Positions 25,200 to 35,684 of a stretch of 64,000 nt of DNA are shown here, one piece after another. The notes under the pieces are model-generated. The model did not search any database and was not told where the DNA came from. It saw only the letters and a program-made list of their open reading frames with translations. How positions within the stretch are numbered: position 1 is the stretch's first letter; every line of letters begins with the position of its first letter. Source of the DNA: Thelonectria olida (Eukaryota; Ascomycota; Sordariomycetes; Hypocreales; Nectriaceae); the NCBI GenBank assembly GCA_020736575.1, contig JAGPYM010000004.1:310001-374000 (forward strand), read 5' to 3'. The position numbers and the translations under genes were made by a program.

Positions 25200-25795
25200 A
25201 TGTCATCATATCTTGAAAAGCCAGACACCGCGTCCCGACCGAATGGAAACGGGCATCTCCATCATGCCTCCCCCCGAGCAACTCTCCTCGGCGTGGCCGA
25301 GTTTCTATCGGCCAGCTCGAGCGCGGTGTATATGACCTCGTACATGGATCATCTCTATCCAGAATCTCGTCCGCCAGATGCGGTATGTGCTTTCGAGAGC
25401 TAGGCCAGCGAGGCGATCCTGTGCTGCCCGTTCATGAACACACTCAAAACCTCCATCTTCCCCCAAGGAGTAGCCACTGACGGTTAATCTGAGTGCATCA
25501 GGTATGGCCGAGTCCACCTCGCGTCGATTCTGTTCCTCGCTCGGATCAGTGGGCGCACCTCGTGGCGTGCATCGTTTTTGCATGCGCGGTAACGTCGTTC
25601 CTCCATCGGCGAAAGCTGTACGATCCTTTCCAGCCGTACATCTTTGCGACTTGCGTCTCTGCCGCGGCGGTTGTAGGAGAGTGGATTGGGGCAAGTGCCG
25701 ACTACATCATGCTGGTACATGTGTCGTGGGCCGTCTGCTTGGCAATGCTGGCAACCTCAGTGAGCTCCCGCGTCCATAGCTGCGGTCACCCATGA
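25200..25795 (+). CDS. Small two-exon membrane protein, function unknown
   Basis: No family recognised. Exons 25200-25382 and 25502-25795 join in phase 0 across a 119-nt intron (GTATGT donor, GCATCAG acceptor) to 158 residues. Exon 1 encodes a polar N-terminus and a conserved-looking ESRPPDA run. Exon 2 encodes WPSPPRVDSVPRSDQW and then hydrophobic segments at about 80-98, 113-130 and 134-148, separated by a basic HRRKLYDPFQ loop. This pattern suggests three membrane helices. Amino-acid composition and the clean splice sites favour a real gene. No orthologue is known to me. Confidence 0.6.
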
Positions 25796-26213
25796 GCCAC
25801 GGTGCCGATTGAGGATCTAAAGCTCAGATTGGTATGCTGCAATCCCCAGTTGAGTCGTCCAATCCACTCCGCTTTTATACGTTTTCAAGGGCATTCGCCT
25901 TTCAGTTGAGGTTACTTTGTCTGCTATCCATCATGACTGCTTCTGTCGGAAGACATGGATGGAACGGAAAGAAACAAGGATGAAGGATGCAATTTCTGGA
26001 GAGCAAGTCAATGAGTTTCCAGAACTGGTTCAATTCGACCAAGCTCGCCCAACCAAAGTAAATGAAGGCCCTGTTACTATGCTCACATCACCACTAAAAT
26101 TAGCGGTGATAGCTCTTTCATAGATAATACAGGCCAAAAGAAGTCCGAGCCAATCCTCCAATATAACAACTCGGCGCATTATCCACGGAAGGTCCTGTGA
26201 AATGTCTACTTCT
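25796..26213. other. Convergent 3' flanks
   Basis: Some 420 nt between the 3' ends of the small membrane-protein gene and the tetraspanin gene. Nothing further is seen. Confidence 0.6.
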
Positions 26214-27183
26214 CTATCCCGAGTTCCAAGGGTTATTATGAGAAGGCTCAATACGACGACTGGGATCATTGGTCGTGTCTGTCTGACCATTCTGCTCGAC
26301 GTCGTGTGGGGATCTTTCACCATCGTATGAACCTCCACCTATTCCAGGTAGTAGTCGAGCCCTCTCCGACTCATTCACGGCATGGCGCTGGATCGGTCTC
26401 CTCGTGTATATGCCATCGGAGTGGCTGTTGGTTGCCACCAGAAACACTCCTACTATCTGCATTGTTCTCACTGTCAGCCACCAGCAACTAACTCATAAAT
26501 AGTTTCAGTGCAAAATCTTACCTGCAAAAGCCCGACAGCAAGTGCAATCCCAAATTCCAGACCCGAGTTCCGCTGAAGCGCCATCTGCCACGGCCCAACA
26601 CAAGCTACATTGCGTCCATACGTCTCGATGCAATCCCGCGATCCATGCTGGCTCGGGAACGGCCACGCCCTGTCCCGCACCGTGTTGAAGCCGCAGCAGT
26701 TGAACGCATCCTGGATGCGGCGGATCGAGTCGGCGTCGTGGGAGCTGAACAGGTGCTGCCACGTCGTCGACAGAAGACAAGTTCGCGCAGCAGACGGCAG
26801 GACGTCGGAGAAGAACAGGGTTGCTAGAACCGTGACTAGGATGGCTTGGAGAGCTTGCAGGCCGATGGCCAGGACCCGCCGCGACGTGGAGGAGCCAGAC
26901 GAGCGGAAGAATCGCAGGTTGACGGCGCCGAACAAGGGTAGGAGAAGGGCGATGATTGTCAGTGGACGGGAAATGGGGAGAGACAATGTAGTAGAGTTGA
27001 CGTGCTCGTAGCTATAATTGGCACATTAGTGAGCTTTGGTTTTGCTGAGAGGTGAGGGCATGTTGACGAACATTGCCACGCCAAAGAGAAGCGCGAAGAG
27101 CTGCATGGGCGTTCGTTAGTGAAGCGAGGTATTTGTGCGCGAGCATGATGCCTCACCAGATAGATCAACCACCATTTAGCCAT
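26214..27183 (-). CDS. Tetraspanin
   Basis: Four-helix membrane organiser of the tetraspanin type. Exons proposed are 27183-27157, 27100-27068, 27004-26522 and 26456-26214, giving 261 residues. The first helix is encoded by exons 1-2. Further helices start at PLTIIALLLPLFGAV and LQAILVTVLATLFF. The large extracellular loop contains the hallmark CCG (in NCCGFNTVRDRAW) and additional cysteines (SRDCIET, NVACVG). The fourth helix (LEFGIALAVGLLQIVGVFLV) spans the last splice junction. The tail is cytosolic and polar. The exon 2/3 boundary is the weakest part: the donor is GTCAAC, and exon 2 is only 33 nt. It is not clearly PLS1. Confidence 0.82.
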
Positions 27184-28500
27184 GTTTGAGAATACGGCGT
27201 GTTTATCAATTGATGTTTTGCAAGTTGCAAAATGCTTCAAGAAGACTGCAAATAGAAGACGATGTCTTTGTGCGTTGAAGTCGTTGCACAGACACGTGAT
27301 TGCCCCTACAGAGATGGAGGGCCTCCCGCATACATTGTCCTTCCCCGTTGTTGTTGATACATTTCGACAAGCCTTTTACGTCGTATGTCATTCCATCTCT
27401 CAGTTATATGCCGGTTTTGGAATTTGGTGCAGAAGCTCAAGCCGTTAAACAAAAGGAAAAGACAGTTACATTGGTGGTCATCTGCGAGATCTCGGTCGGC
27501 AATCTGGGATGTCGGCCATGGTCGGGACTAAGTTGCTAGGCAGGATATCAAAGACAATGTTTACATCCGTGCATGCTTTGTAGTATCGAATAGTATCGGC
27601 TGGCGAGATAGTTGTGGAAATTGGACGAGCTTTGTCTTTTAGTCTTTATATCGCCGTTCAATCCAGATAGCACAACTAGATCCCCTCCTGTTCCATCCCG
27701 ATTCCGGGGAAATCGCCACAACTCCGGAGGGGGGTCACGGGTTTGTCTCATTTACGACACGAATGACCACATAAGTCACACATCTAACTACATCTTTGTT
27801 GCGCCTTTTGCATTGAGTAATCGGTGCAATCTATTACGGAGCTGCGGGCGTGTATTGCGGGGTTGCTCCAGTCTCCAGATGTAGGGCGCGCCCGAGCATA
27901 AGGCGCGTGAACCCGCAATTGATAGCCTTCCCCCTCTGACCTAGTTAAGTAGGTAGGTAGACAACACAAACTCCGAAACTCTCGGTGAATGAAGCAGAAC
28001 TCCATCACGAGAAGCTCCAACCGTCCTATGGGAACACGGGCTGTACGTAATTGATTGATCACTCGCACTCACGTGGACAAAAATAAGAAAACCACCGTTT
28101 TGACATATGGCCTGGATGCAGGGTAGCTCCAGGAGCTTGGGCCACCTGCGTTCGGGGATGGGCCGCAAGGGTACCGCCGGCTACGTGCGGCCGGCGGGGG
28201 CTCCGGCACCGGCTTTGTTATCGGCGTCCGGGGGGGAAGGCGGGGCGGCGATTCATGGAGCGAGCAACCTCGTCCAAGTAAACATAACCTATCGTATCTC
28301 TGTCCCCCGTCCTGCATTGGAGCTAACAAGCCAATTCTCTATCCAACTGCATATCCAGCAGTTCTCGTGACTCCCGACGTATTTCACACTCTCAAACACA
28401 CTTAGATCGTAGTACACCCTTCTTCAACCTCTTCATTCACACTTACACACTGTTCCTACCGGCGCCTCAATCGCCACTCCTCCAGACACAGCGCGTCATC
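27184..28500. other. Divergent region between tetraspanin and aminotransferase genes
   Basis: About 1.3 kb with no supported coding sequence. A GTAGGTAGGTAG run lies near 27949-27960. Pyrimidine-rich sequence precedes the aminotransferase start from about 28300. Confidence 0.6.
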
Positions 28501-30353
28501 ATGATCCCTGTTACCAGAACAGCCCGGCTTCGGCCGCTGGTGCGCCATGCTCGACTGCTTCACTCCAAGTCTCGCCTCTCAAGCGCAGAGGCCGCGCCTG
28601 CCGCTCGAGCAGCGCACTTTGATAAGACGGAACAAGTCTCGGCAATTGGAGAGGTCATGGCGAGGAGAGCAAAGGCTGGGAAGCTTGTCGCTGGAATCGC
28701 GGCTGCGTCTGATAGTGATATGTTCAAGGCATCGGTAAGTTGTGAGAACCAGCAGGTTGATGAGAGAAACTTGTCCACGAAACTGACACTTCACTCACAA
28801 GACGCCCGACAAGCCCAAGTCGAAACGATGGGACAGTAAGCAACCACACCACTTCGTTATAAGAGGACAAAGCAACTTACACTCACCAGACCACCTGAGC
28901 CACGAAAGCCGCGTCCGTGAGCCCTGCACTCTCAAGCAGGCAGCCCGCCACATGAAGAAGCCCGGCCTCATCTCCCTCGGCGGCGGCCTTCCCTCCAGCG
29001 AAGTCTTCCCCTTTGCCGAGCTCGAGTTCAAGGTCCCCGTCGCCCCCAACTTTTCCGAAAAGGACACCATCGAGCGCGGCCAGAAGGTCACGATTGGGAA
29101 GTACGACGTCCGCGACCGCGGAGGCACCTACGACCTGTCCATCGGCCTCAACTACGGCCAGGCCACCGGCTCGCCCCAGATGATGCGCTACTTGACCGAG
29201 CACACCGAAATCGTCTACAAGCCGCCCTACGCCGACTGGCAGGTCTGCCAGACCATCGGCAGCACGGGCGCCCTGGAGGAGGCCCTGCGCATGTTCCTCG
29301 ACAAGGACCGCGGCGACTCCATCCTGACAGAGGACTTTAGCTTCTCAACCGCCCTCGAGACAATCACGCCGCTCGGCGTCAAGGCATTCGGCGTCCCCAT
29401 CGACGACCAAGGCCTGATCCCCGAAGCAATGGACGACCTGCTGACCAACTGGGACGCCACCGCCCGCGGCGCCAGGAAACCTCACGTCCTCTACACAGTG
29501 CCCTCGGGACAGAACCCAACCGGCGCGACGCAGGGCACCGAGCGCCGGAAGGCCCTGTATCGTATCGCCCAGAAGCACGACCTGTACATCATCGAAGACG
29601 AGCCGTACTACTTCCTCCAGATGCAGCCGTACACAGGACGCAACCAGCCCTCCGCACCCGCCCCCTCCAACGTCGACGACTTCGTCGCCTCCCTGATCCC
29701 GTCGTACCTCAGCCTGGACGTCGACGGGCGCGTGATGCGCATGGACTCGTTCTCCAAGGTCCTCGTGCCGGGGTCGCGGCTGGGCTGGATCACGGCGTCT
29801 GCGCAAATCGTCGAGCGCTACGTGCGGCACGCCGAAGTCGCCAGCCAAGGGCCCAGCGGCTTCTCGCAGCTGATCCTGTACAAGCTGCTGGACGAGACGT
29901 GGGGCCACGAGGGATACCTGCGGTGGCTGATGAACCTGCGGCTGGAGTACACGAAGAAGCGCGATGCGCTGCTTGCGGCTTGCGAGGACCACTTGCCGCG
30001 GGACCTGGTGACGTGGACGCCTCCCGCAGCGGGCATGTTTGTAAGTGACACCCGTTTCCTTCTCCAACACCAAGAATACTAATATGTTTCCCAAGATGTG
30101 GCTGCACGTCGACTACGCCAAGCACCCCCGCGCCTCGGAGCGAAGCATTTTGGAAATCGAGGAAGAAATCTTCAACTCGTGCATCGACGGCGGCGTCCTC
30201 GTAGCTCGAGGCTCGTGGTTCCTGACGGAGAAGGACAAGGCCCCTCCAGGCTTGTTCTTCCGGGCTACGTACGCATCAGCGTCGCCCGAGAACATGAACG
30301 AGGCTATCAAGAGGTTTGGAAACGCGGTGAGAGAAAGTTTTGGAAAGAAGTAA
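28501..30353 (+). CDS. ARO8-like PLP aminotransferase (aromatic amino acid / 2-aminoadipate)
   Basis: Fold-type I PLP-dependent transaminase expected to act on aromatic amino acids, kynurenine or 2-aminoadipate. Exons are 28501-28734, 28802-28835, 28890-30040 and 30096-30353, giving 558 residues. PLP contacts are visible: N298 in PSGQNPTG, the EDEPYY Asp/Tyr pair, and Schiff-base lysine K379 in SFSKVLVPGSRLGW. The first 30 residues are Arg-rich without acids (TRTARLRPLVRHARLLHSKSR), so mitochondrial import is plausible. Exon 2 is only 34 nt. Exon 3 is extremely G/C-ending, which creates a 249-codon antisense frame that is not a gene. Exact substrate cannot be told from sequence. Confidence 0.92.
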
Positions 30354-30673
30354 AATGAACTGATGAGAAGATGGATATAATTCGAATAGGGGCTGGCATC
30401 TGGATAGCGGCACGTGGTAAATAGGGCCATGTGTATATAGCACTGCAACTCTGCATATGAAGCACTGCAACTCTGTGACGAAATAAAGAAGTTAAATCAA
30501 TACAAATAAGCAAGATGAATTAGAATAAACACCCAACTAAGTACACTATCACTTGAGATATCACCACTCAGGGAGCTTGCCTTGGCAAGACGATTCATCA
30601 TTCTCCAAACGAAAAAGAATCAGTCCAAAATATGGTTCATTATATCTATCTGCAAAACGTGAAGATGCAAAAA
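30354..30673. other. Convergent 3' flanks
   Basis: About 320 nt between the aminotransferase and P450 3' ends. An imperfect duplicate of GCACTGCAACTCTG occurs at 30440-30474. Nothing else is seen. Confidence 0.6.
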
Positions 30674-32407
30674 TTATTGTCCGGCGTTCTTGGGTTCCCA
30701 GAAGGCCACACGCACCCCCTGACCCGGTGACAAGACGATATCCGCCTTCAACATGGGTTTTCCGCCGTCAATCTCGTCCATATAATTGGTCACCCTCTCG
30801 TACCTCTGAAACATGCGACAGAGGACGTAACCCATCTCCGTCAACGCAAACTGTTGCCCAATGCAGATCCGAGGTCCCGCGTTGAATGGGATGTATTCAT
30901 GCGGTTTCGGGTGCCAGTGTGCCCATCGTTCAGGGCTGAAGACGTCGGGGTCGGCGAAGTTGTCAGAGACGGGAGGATATAGGTCTGCACGTCGCTGCAT
31001 CACGAGCGTCGAGTAGGCCACGGGTGTGTCCTTCAGAACGGCGATGGGCTGCGTGCCGTCCGGTCCGCCGCCGGTGGGGAGGGTCGTGTCCTTGAGAGCA
31101 AGGCGGACGTTGAAAGGCACCGCAGGGTACAGACGCAGGGCCTCGTTCAGTATGGCCTTGAGGTAGCTCATGTTCTTCAAGTCCTCATATGTCGGAGTGC
31201 GAGTCGGCCCAACAGTATCAAGCAGCTCGGCCCGCAGCTTGACAACGACCTCTGGATGGCGAGCCAACTCGTACAGTGTCCAGGACAAGGTGCAGGCAGT
31301 GGTGTCTCGACCAGCGATGAGAATACTCATGATCTGGTCTCGTAGCACTGTGCGGTCACGCGTGAAGCCGGCGAGGGCATGGAGGAATGTGTAGCTGTGG
31401 TCATCCTTGGACTTGCGGGCCAACTCATCCGGACTCATGCGAAGAGCTCGCTCGATGTAGAAGTTGATAAACTCGTGGACCACTTTAAGGTGACGCCAGA
31501 AAGCAAACTTGGGGTACAAGGGCCTCGCCTTGGATGTTCGAGCGATGATGTTTTGAATGTGTTGAACTTGATTGAAGGCCTCAGCGAACGGCTGCACCGG
31601 GGTCCTGCCACGATGTGAGTAAAAAAATACGGGGGGTTATAGAAAGCTCATTAGGGACACTCACGAAAGGGACTTGATATCGCATCCAAGCAGGAACTCG
31701 GTGGCCACGTCAAGTGTATAGCGAAAGAACAGGTCGCTGATATCCAGAATCCTCCCGTTGACGCGACTCATATCCACCTCTTGGTTCTCATTCTCCAGCG
31801 GGCCTCCGTTTGCAATTGCTCGAAAGAGTGTCTCAACATGCGACTCAAAGCAGTGCAGATCACTCACTCGATCTCGAGTGAACTGCGGCCTGATGAGTTG
31901 GCGACTCGCATGCCATTGTGGCCCGTCCGTGGTGAAAATGCTGTCCCCGAGGAAGTCCTTCCACTCGGCATGAAAGGGTTCGCCTTTGCCATAGTCGCTA
32001 AACTGGGTGGCTAGGATGGCCTTGAGATTGGCTGGGTCGGCGGTAAAGATGACACGCATATTGAGGACTCGTGCCTCGGATGTCCACGAATTGACGGGAT
32101 GGAACAAAGCCGTGCGCCAATGCTCGAGGTTACGATGCTCGATTGTTGCCCGAATGGTTCGAAAGAGGTTATCGAGGCCTATTGTGGTATGTTGGGTTAG
32201 TAGGATGGATGTGTGCGTGTTGGATGGTGTCGAGCGCTTACCGAGAGGGAGATAGGTCTTCAGATATCGGCCATAGCCGCCCAGCCGTTTGATGCGCCGG
32301 TGTTCATCGATGCGACTTATGATGTGCCAGACAAAGCCGAGGCCGACGAGGGTGGCCAGTATTGTCTTGAGAGAGACGTGGCCGAGGAAGGCTTCCACGA
32401 AGCCCAT
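30674..32407 (-). CDS. Cytochrome P450, CYP52-like
   Basis: Microsomal haem-thiolate monooxygenase. Exons are 32407-32242, 32178-31665 and 31604-30674, giving 536 residues. One N-terminal anchor helix is present at about 10-28 (SLKTILATLVGLGFVWHII). The I-helix motif AGRDTT is at 324-329, ExxR at 381-384 (EALR), and the haem loop FNAGPRICIG places the ligand at C474. The overall pattern resembles the CYP52 clan, whose members hydroxylate alkanes or fatty acids at the terminal carbon; the substrate is an inference. The first intron (63 nt) is in frame and stop-free. No biosynthetic-cluster partners are adjacent. Confidence 0.92.
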
Positions 32408-33863
32408 GTTGAAGGAGGGGTGGACACAGGCGGAAGAAGACAGAAGGATAGGAATGTAGACCAGTAGATATATCCGAGGAGTGAGTCGAGATGGGGCAAC
32501 TTGGGTTCTAGGGTACCACAGAAAGTTGGTAGAGATGAGGTTGATGTGGTGTCGTGATATCGTGTCAAGTCAAGTCGTCAACTGGGTAGTGGCATAAGAC
32601 GGAAGGAGTGAGTGGCACGATGACGGGGATGCTCAACCCTATAAATCTTCGATACGTAGCCATCTCCATCTCTCTAAGGCAAGAGCCCTACGAATAGACA
32701 GCTCGAATAGGTGTGTAATGTGTAATGTGTATCGGGTCAAGTGTCCAATCACGCACAACACGAATGAGTTACATCAGCCCTTGGCACCCGAATTGGGGCT
32801 GCAAAGACGGAGTGTCCAAGACGAACCGACTGCCCGTTTGAGACTGCGCAGCCTCAGAGGGAGGAATGCAGTCGGGGGTCACTTTCAGATGTTTTCCCCT
32901 TCGTCCTCGAGAGCCACAGACACATTCTGGGTATGTATGCCGAGGCGCAAGGGCTGGACCAAGACTCGCGAGGGGGTGGGTGTGGAGGGCAACATGGCGG
33001 GGTAACGACAAACTTGATATTCGATCTTGTCGTTCTTTCCTGAATTGCCGGAAACTGAAGTCAAGTGTAGATACTTGACCCCCAAAGACCCGGTTCGGGC
33101 TAAAAAAACGCCGGCGATCAGAATTCCCCAAAGGGAACGAGACAGCTGCGAAAGGCGTCCGGCGGCCCCGCGAGCCCATCTGCGATAACATCACGCCACG
33201 TTCCGTCTACTGTATGTACATGCTGTGGCTGCCGACTGAGATAATTCCCGATCTTCCCCGGATTCTTCGCTCGTCGTTACATCGGCCGTCTTTGAGCATC
33301 GCAAGTGCGGCACGGTTTGGGAATGGGGTAACTCACATGCCGAGCTCCAAACAGGATATTCATCCCCAAACAACACAACGGCCCCCGCGGGCCTCCGATG
33401 GAACCTCTAGATGTGAATCTGTTGCTGGAGACGGACTAGTGCACACAATTACCCCGGGTTTTCAAAGGTGGGTGGCACACTCCCAGCGGCCACACGGTTG
33501 GACTTGAATGGCCCGTCTTAACAATCAGTCATCACCGCCAACTTCCTCCAGATCTCTTACCTTGCCCAAGTCAGTACATTCGCAACACACATGCTCAGAA
33601 CCGACTGCTTCTTTAAAAAGTTGAAAAACTAACATTCAAATGTTGACCTGGTATCTTCGTGTCCTCAGACAGCAGCAATAATCAACCATCAGCAAAGCTA
33701 TGTACATGCTGAAATTAAAAAAAAAAAAAAAGGTAAAGTGTCTTATCCCACTTCATTGTCCCATATGTCATATCCTATATCCGTATCCCTATCCCGCATT
33801 CCCAGTTGCCTCACAAGCAGTCGTCGCCACCTCGGTCGACGTCGGCTTCTGCGCCTTGTCCTT
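32408..33863. other. P450 promoter and 3' flank of the hexosaminidase gene
   Basis: About 1.45 kb without a supported gene. A 15-A run is at 33717-33731 and a loose TATCC-rich patch at 33765-33800. Frames up to 141 codons on the minus strand have no family resemblance. Confidence 0.6.
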
Positions 33864-35684
33864 CTAAGACAAAATCATGGCGCACTCGGTCGCGTTGCCC
33901 TGCGTGCAGAACGGCATCTGCACCGGTGACGCCCTCACGCCGCGAGCAACCATGCGCTCCCGCATTTCTGCGAGACGCGGCGCCGCGTCGTATTGTGAGC
34001 GGTTCTGGCCTGAGGCGTCCTCGCGGCCCGACCAGAGGACCTCGGCGGCCGCACCGGCGCGGGGCCACACGAGCGTGTCGAGGTTGATGGGGTCGATGGT
34101 CTCGGTCCACACGGCCACTTCGCCGCCGAGGACGTTCTTGGCCGCCTTCTTGGAGAGCCCGGCCGCCGGGTCGTGCGAGTAGATGAGACGCCAGCTCTTG
34201 GCTGGGCCGCACCAGTCGCTGAAGGGGTAAAAGGTCTGGAAAGCCTCGCCGTTGTCGAAGTTGAGCCACTGGCCGCGACCGCAATCGAGGTACCAGTAGT
34301 TGTAGTCGCTGTCGATGACCTTGTGCCCAGCCTCGGCCAGGGCCTTGACGGCGCCGCCTCCGAGCCACGACTGGACGACAACGTCCTCGCCAATGGTCAT
34401 GTTCCACGTGGTAACCATCTCCTCCCAGACCAGAGGGGTCAAACCAGCCTTGCGGACCTTGCCGTGCGTGTAGTCCATAAACTTCTGCAGGAGCGGACCG
34501 AGGACCTTGGTGTCGTTGGACTTGATACCGGGATCGAGCATTGAGTCGTTGGCGTTAAGCTCGTCGCCTCCGGTGTGGAAGTAGGCAGTGTAGGGCGAGA
34601 TACGAGGGAGGAGGTCGGCGAAGAGGGTGTCGAGGAACTCAAAGACGTCGGTGCTGTTGAGGCGGAAGGCACCGCAGGGAGGCTCAGCACACCACCACTG
34701 GTAGGGCTTCTCGTTGTAGGCGACGATGAGGTCCTTGTAGGCGAGCTCGACGACACCGATGTGGCCGGGCATGTCAATCTCCATGACGACCTCAACACCG
34801 CGCTGGACACCGTACTCGTAAATACCCGCGAGGTCCTGAGGCGAGTACGACAGACCCTTGCGGTAGGCTCCCTTCTCAGCGAGCTTGGGTAGGGCGGGGA
34901 TCTCAAGAGGCCAAGACTGGGAGTCAGTGATGTGCAGGTGCAGGCGGTTCATCTTGTTCCAGGCCATGGCGTCGATGGTGCGCTTGATATCCTCCACCTC
35001 GAACCAGGAACGGGCGACATCGAGCAGGACACCTCGGTGAGGGTACTTGGGCTTGTCCTTGATATTCACGGGAGCATGGGGCGTGTACCAGAAAGTGCCG
35101 GCGCTGTGCTTGAAGAAGAGCTGGAGGAAGGACTCGAGACCGTGTAGGACTCCGACCGACGTCTTGGCCTTGATGACGGCCTTGCCATCCTCGGTGAGCT
35201 TTAGCGAGTACGACTCGTCGACCTCGCCGGCAAGAGGCTTGAAGACGGACACATCGTCCTTGCCCGTCTGGGTGATCTGGATCGACTTGATCCAAGTCTT
35301 GGTCTTTGTGACATCCGGCTCAAAGTCAGAGTTGCGCTCACGGAGCTTCCAGGGAACAAAGTTGTCTTCGAAAATGGCCTGGAAGGCGCGTGACACACCG
35401 GCCTGGACGATTTCCTTGCTGTTGAACTTGGAACCGGAGCTGGCCGAGTAGCCGTAGGTGTAGGAAAGCTGTGGAAGAAACAAGGTCTCAGTAAGGCGAA
35501 GCGCGTCAACATAAGGAGAAGATGGAATCCAGCATACAGAATCACCATTGTAGGTCACGTCGACGGTGTGGTCAATGAAGAGGACTTTCTCTCCAAGGGA
35601 GACTTCTTGAGGGACGGGCCATAGGGCATTGACGGGTGCCAGGGCGAGAGCGGCCACGGCGAGGACCGTCTTGGAGGACCACAT
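33864..35684 (-). CDS. Secreted beta-N-acetylhexosaminidase, glycoside hydrolase family 20
   Basis: Releases terminal N-acetylglucosamine from chitin oligomers and glycans. Exons 35684-35538 and 35468-33864 give 583 residues. The first ATG in frame is at 35684 and yields a signal peptide, MWSSKTVLAVAALALAPVNA, with cleavage expected before LWPVP. A GH20 N-terminal domain precedes the catalytic barrel. The catalytic pair is D351-E352 in HTGGDELN, and WxGG-type segments (SWLGGGAVKAL) and NYWYLD follow. Several N-glycosylation sequons are present (NST, NDS, NMT, NRS, NAT). The 69-nt intron is in frame with no stop, so unspliced RNA would add 23 residues. Extracellular chitin turnover or cell-wall remodelling is the likely role. 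Confidence 0.95.
   Translation of the reverse strand: MWSSKTVLAVAALALAPVNALWPVPQEVSLGEKVLFIDHTVDVTYNGDSVCWIPSSPYVDALRLTETLFLPQLSYTYGYSASSGSKFNSKEIVQAGVSRAFQAIFEDNFVPWKLRERNSDFEPDVTKTKTWIKSIQITQTGKDDVSVFKPLAGEVDESYSLKLTEDGKAVIKAKTSVGVLHGLESFLQLFFKHSAGTFWYTPHAPVNIKDKPKYPHRGVLLDVARSWFEVEDIKRTIDAMAWNKMNRLHLHITDSQSWPLEIPALPKLAEKGAYRKGLSYSPQDLAGIYEYGVQRGVEVVMEIDMPGHIGVVELAYKDLIVAYNEKPYQWWCAEPPCGAFRLNSTDVFEFLDTLFADLLPRISPYTAYFHTGGDELNANDSMLDPGIKSNDTKVLGPLLQKFMDYTHGKVRKAGLTPLVWEEMVTTWNMTIGEDVVVQSWLGGGAVKALAEAGHKVIDSDYNYWYLDCGRGQWLNFDNGEAFQTFYPFSDWCGPAKSWRLIYSHDPAAGLSKKAAKNVLGGEVAVWTETIDPINLDTLVWPRAGAAAEVLWSGREDASGQNRSQYDAAPRLAEMRERMVARGVRASPVQMPFCTQGNATECAMILS

Noticed and set aside
29345..30094. 249-codon antisense frame in the aminotransferase gene
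   Set aside because: It is a by-product of extreme G/C-ending codons on the coding strand; its composition is unlike a real protein.
30674..35684. Secondary-metabolite or detoxification cluster around the P450
   Set aside because: Neighbours are an aminotransferase and a hexosaminidase; there is no synthase, transporter or pathway regulator next to it.
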